The position numbers and the translations under genes are program-made. Below the pieces are notes generated by a model that saw nothing but the letters and a program-made list of their open reading frames with translations, did not search any database and was not told the origin of the DNA. Below are positions 14,544-16,769 of a DNA stretch of 16,769 nt, piece by piece. Origin of the DNA: an uncultured Collinsella sp. (lineage in GTDB: Bacteria > Actinomycetota > Coriobacteriia > Coriobacteriales > Coriobacteriaceae); NCBI GenBank assembly GCA_902465265.1, contig CABQMF010000043.1:1-16769 (forward strand). Reading direction: 5' to 3'. The first letter of the stretch is position 1, and each line of letters opens with the position of its first letter.

Positions 14544-14549
14544 TATAAA
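14544..14549 (+). promoter_or_regulatory. Possible -10 element of htpG
   Basis: TATAAA (14544-14549) is a good -10 about 90 bases before htpG. No convincing -35 is visible 17 bases upstream (TGTATA). No CIRCE inverted repeat for HrcA control is visible nearby. Confidence 0.4.
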
Positions 14550-14580
14550 ATCTAAGTCTGAACATAGCAGGTCTGCGATG

Positions 14581-14605
14581 CGGCTCGGGCAACCGGGCCG
14601 TTTTT
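14581..14605 (+). terminator. Intrinsic terminator hairpin in the htpG leader
   Basis: CGGCTCGG (14581-14588) pairs with CCGGGCCG (14593-14600), with one U-G pair, around a GCAA tetraloop and is directly followed by TTTTT. It lies 30 bases before the htpG start and about 30 bases downstream of the possible -10. It could attenuate htpG or end a short leader RNA, and may also stop read-through from the acetyltransferase gene. Confidence 0.75.
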
Positions 14606-14635
14606 GCGGGCAGGGGTAGCGCGAAAGGACTGCAC

Positions 14636-16660
14636 ATGCGTCAATTTAAGACCGAGAGCAAAAAACTGCTCGACCTTATGATCAACTCCATCTACACCAA
14701 TAAGGAAATCTTCCTGCGCGAGCTTATCTCCAACGCGAGCGATGCCGTCGACAAGCTCAACTTTAAGAGCTTGCAGGACCCGAGCGTCAAGCTCGACCAG
14801 GGCGACCTGGCTATTCGCGTCTCCTTTGATAAAGACGCCCGCACCATTACCATCTCAGATAACGGCATTGGCATGACCGCCGAGGAACTCGAGCGCAACC
14901 TGGGCACCATCGCCCATTCCGGCTCCGAGGAATTTAAGACCGAGAACGCCGAGCAGCAGGGTTCCGATGTCGACATCATCGGTCAGTTTGGCGTGGGTTT
15001 CTACTCCGCCTTTATGGTCGCCAGCCACGTGAAGGTCGTCAGCCGCGCTTACGGCGAGGATTCCGCCCACGTTTGGGAGTCCGACGGTCTTGAAGGCTAT
15101 ACCATCGAGGATGGCGAGCGTGCTGAGCACGGTACCGATGTCATCCTGACGCTGCGTGAGAACGAGAAGCTCGACGCCGACGGCGAGGCCGAGACCTACG
15201 ATCGCTTCCTGACCGAGTGGGGCCTCAAGAGCCTGATTCAGCAGTACAGCAACTATGTGCGCTACCCGATTCAGATGATGGTGAGCAAGAGCCGCCAGAA
15301 GCCCAAGCCCGAGGACGCGCCGGATGATTACAAGCCCGAGTACGAGGACTACCAGGAGCTCGAGACCATCAACTCCATGACGCCGATCTGGAAAAAGCGC
15401 AGCTCCGACGTTGAGCAGAAGGATTACAACGAGTTCTACAAGTCCACGTTCCACGACTTTGACGATCCTGCGCGCACTATCAGCTTCCATGCCGAGGGTA
15501 CGCTTGAGTACGATGCACTGCTGTTTGTGCCGGGTCGCGCCCCGTTCGATCTGTACAGCAAGGACTACGAGAAGGGTCTGGCGCTCTACAGCTCCAACGT
15601 GTTGATTATGGAGAAGTGCGACGACCTGCTGCCCGACTACTACAACTTTGTGCGCGGTGTTGTGGACTCTGCCGACGTGACGCTCAATATTTCGCGTGAG
15701 ACGCTGCAGCAGAACCGTCAGCTCAAGGCCATTGCCAAGCGCGTGGAGAAGAAGATCACCGCCGATCTCGAGGACATGCGCGACAACGACCGCGAGGCAT
15801 ACGAGAAGTTCTTTGAGAACTTTGGTCGCGGTCTTAAGTACGGCATCTACTCGAGCTACGGCATGAAGGCCGACGAGCTCGCCGACCTGCTACTGTTCTG
15901 GTCTGCCAAGGAGCAGAAGATGATCACCCTTGCCGAGTATGCCAAGGGCATGCCCGAGGGCCAGAAGGCAATCTACTATGCCGCCGGCGATTCGCGCGAG
16001 CGTCTGGCCAAGATGCCCGTCGTGAAGGGCGTGCTCGACCGCGGCTACGATGTACTGCTGCTGACACAGGATGTGGATGAGTTCACCTTCCAGGCCATGC
16101 GTGAGTACGTGGCTGCCGATATGCCCAAGGTCTACGAGGATGACGCTGCTCGCGAGGCTGCCGAGAAGGCGGTTGCCGATGGCGCCGAGCCTGAGGTCGA
16201 GGATCGTCACCTGGAGCTTAAGAACGTCGCGACCGGCGATCTTGACTTGGCGACCGATGACGAGAAGAAAGAGGCCGAGGACGCCACCAAGGAGAACGAG
16301 GACCTCTTTAATGCCATGAAGGAGGCGCTCGGCGACAAGGTCGAGAAGGTTGCCGTCTCCGCGCGCCTGACCGATGCCCCTGCCTGCATCACCACCGAAG
16401 GCCCGCTTTCGCTCGAGATGGAGAAGGTGCTCCAGAAGGGTCCCGAGGGTACGCCCGACGGTATGCCCAAGAGCCAGCGCGTGCTCGAGCTCAACGCTAA
16501 GCACCCGGTCTTCGCCAAGCTCGTCGCTGCCCAGAAGGCGGGCGATGCCGACAAGATTAAGCAGTACTCCGGCCTGCTTTACGACCAGGCCCTGCTCGTC
16601 GAGGGCATCCTCCCCGAGGACCCCGTAGCCTTCGCGGGAGCTGTCTGTAACTTGATGTAG
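14636..16660 (+). CDS. htpG: HtpG, bacterial Hsp90 chaperone
   Basis: This 674-residue cytoplasmic ATP-dependent chaperone remodels client proteins as a dimer. The start ATG 14636 follows GAAAGGA (14622-14628). The N-terminal GHKL ATPase domain shows N33 in LISNASDAVDKL, D75 in SDNGIGM (74-80) and the lid-adjacent GQFGVGFYSAFMV (116-128). The middle domain includes the catalytic-loop region NISRETLQQNRQLKAI, and the C-terminal dimerisation region carries a highly acidic stretch (DDEKKEAEDATKENEDL). The length is slightly above the 620-630 residues typical of E. coli HtpG, mainly because of the acidic insertions. It is a single-gene unit with a long hairpin after the stop. Confidence 0.97.
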   Translation: MRQFKTESKKLLDLMINSIYTNKEIFLRELISNASDAVDKLNFKSLQDPSVKLDQGDLAIRVSFDKDARTITISDNGIGMTAEELERNLGTIAHSGSEEFKTENAEQQGSDVDIIGQFGVGFYSAFMVASHVKVVSRAYGEDSAHVWESDGLEGYTIEDGERAEHGTDVILTLRENEKLDADGEAETYDRFLTEWGLKSLIQQYSNYVRYPIQMMVSKSRQKPKPEDAPDDYKPEYEDYQELETINSMTPIWKKRSSDVEQKDYNEFYKSTFHDFDDPARTISFHAEGTLEYDALLFVPGRAPFDLYSKDYEKGLALYSSNVLIMEKCDDLLPDYYNFVRGVVDSADVTLNISRETLQQNRQLKAIAKRVEKKITADLEDMRDNDREAYEKFFENFGRGLKYGIYSSYGMKADELADLLLFWSAKEQKMITLAEYAKGMPEGQKAIYYAAGDSRERLAKMPVVKGVLDRGYDVLLLTQDVDEFTFQAMREYVAADMPKVYEDDAAREAAEKAVADGAEPEVEDRHLELKNVATGDLDLATDDEKKEAEDATKENEDLFNAMKEALGDKVEKVAVSARLTDAPACITTEGPLSLEMEKVLQKGPEGTPDGMPKSQRVLELNAKHPVFAKLVAAQKAGDADKIKQYSGLLYDQALLVEGILPEDPVAFAGAVCNLM

Positions 16661-16690
16661 TTCGGGGATACGGCACCGTAACTAGATTAG

Positions 16691-16767
16691 AACGAGAGTG
16701 GATAATTTCCCACTTTTGGCTCGAGCGCGGCTTGAAGTGGGGGATTTTCCACTCTCGTTTGCTTTTG
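16691..16767 (+). terminator. Very long hairpin after htpG, probable terminator
   Basis: Arms 16691-16715 and 16735-16759 pair along 25 positions with one T-T mismatch and two G-U pairs, around a 19-base loop that contains the palindrome GCTCGAGC. A T-rich stretch (TTGCTTTTG) follows. The stem is far longer than most intrinsic terminators, so it may also be a dispersed palindromic element used as a terminator. Confidence 0.8.
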
Positions 16768-16769
16768 TA

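Noticed and set aside
14436..14635. CIRCE (HrcA) operator before htpG
   Set aside because: The TTAGCACTC inverted repeat is absent from the leader.

Overview
The window looks like chromosomal DNA from a high-GC, Gram-positive gut actinobacterium of the class Coriobacteriia, probably Collinsella or a close relative. This is inferred from GC-rich codon use, strong purine-rich ribosome binding sites, frequent GTG starts, and gene content that I associate with that group. No database was consulted. The layout is mostly that of a stable chromosome. The unusual material lies between genes, especially around the two tRNA loci.

Bases 1-660: the 3' end of one tRNA-Arg, a complete tRNA-Arg(ACG) with its own promoter, and a 92-bp direct repeat. 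The repeat carries the tRNA 3' end, its terminator and an inverted T-arm-like piece, and it flanks a 99-bp GC-rich block made of hairpins. Bases 660-4505: a large TPR-containing protein of unknown role, then an Orc1/Cdc6-like AAA ATPase with a C-terminal winged helix, preceded by three 19-bp repeats. Bases 4506-4905: a perfect 15-bp inverted repeat, tRNA-Ser(GCT) with promoter and terminator, and an inverted 18-nt copy of the tRNA-Ser T-arm.

Bases 4905-11630 form an envelope-stress and phosphate block. A PBP5-type D-Ala-D-Ala carboxypeptidase (minus strand) is divergent from a two-component pair that closely resembles VanR/VanS. Next come pstB (phosphate ABC transporter ATPase) without the other pst genes, and a second two-component pair of the PhoB-PhoR (PhoP-PhoR) type. 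The likely logic is that the VanRS-like pair senses the wall or membrane and may control the carboxypeptidase, while the second pair senses phosphate and may control pstB.

Bases 11630-14435: a compact operon for a bacterial tyrosine-kinase module, CpsC (chain-length/adaptor), CpsD (BY-kinase) and CpsB (PHP phosphatase), followed by a GNAT acetyltransferase. No glycosyltransferase or flippase follows. Bases 14436-16769: htpG (bacterial Hsp90), with an intrinsic-terminator hairpin in its leader and a very long hairpin after its stop.

I do not see a complete new defence or mobile system. The best candidates for something undescribed are the tRNA-associated repeat/hairpin element, the recurrence of inverted T-arm fragments after tRNA terminators, the AAA ATPase with iteron-like repeats, and the VanRS-like pair linked to a carboxypeptidase.
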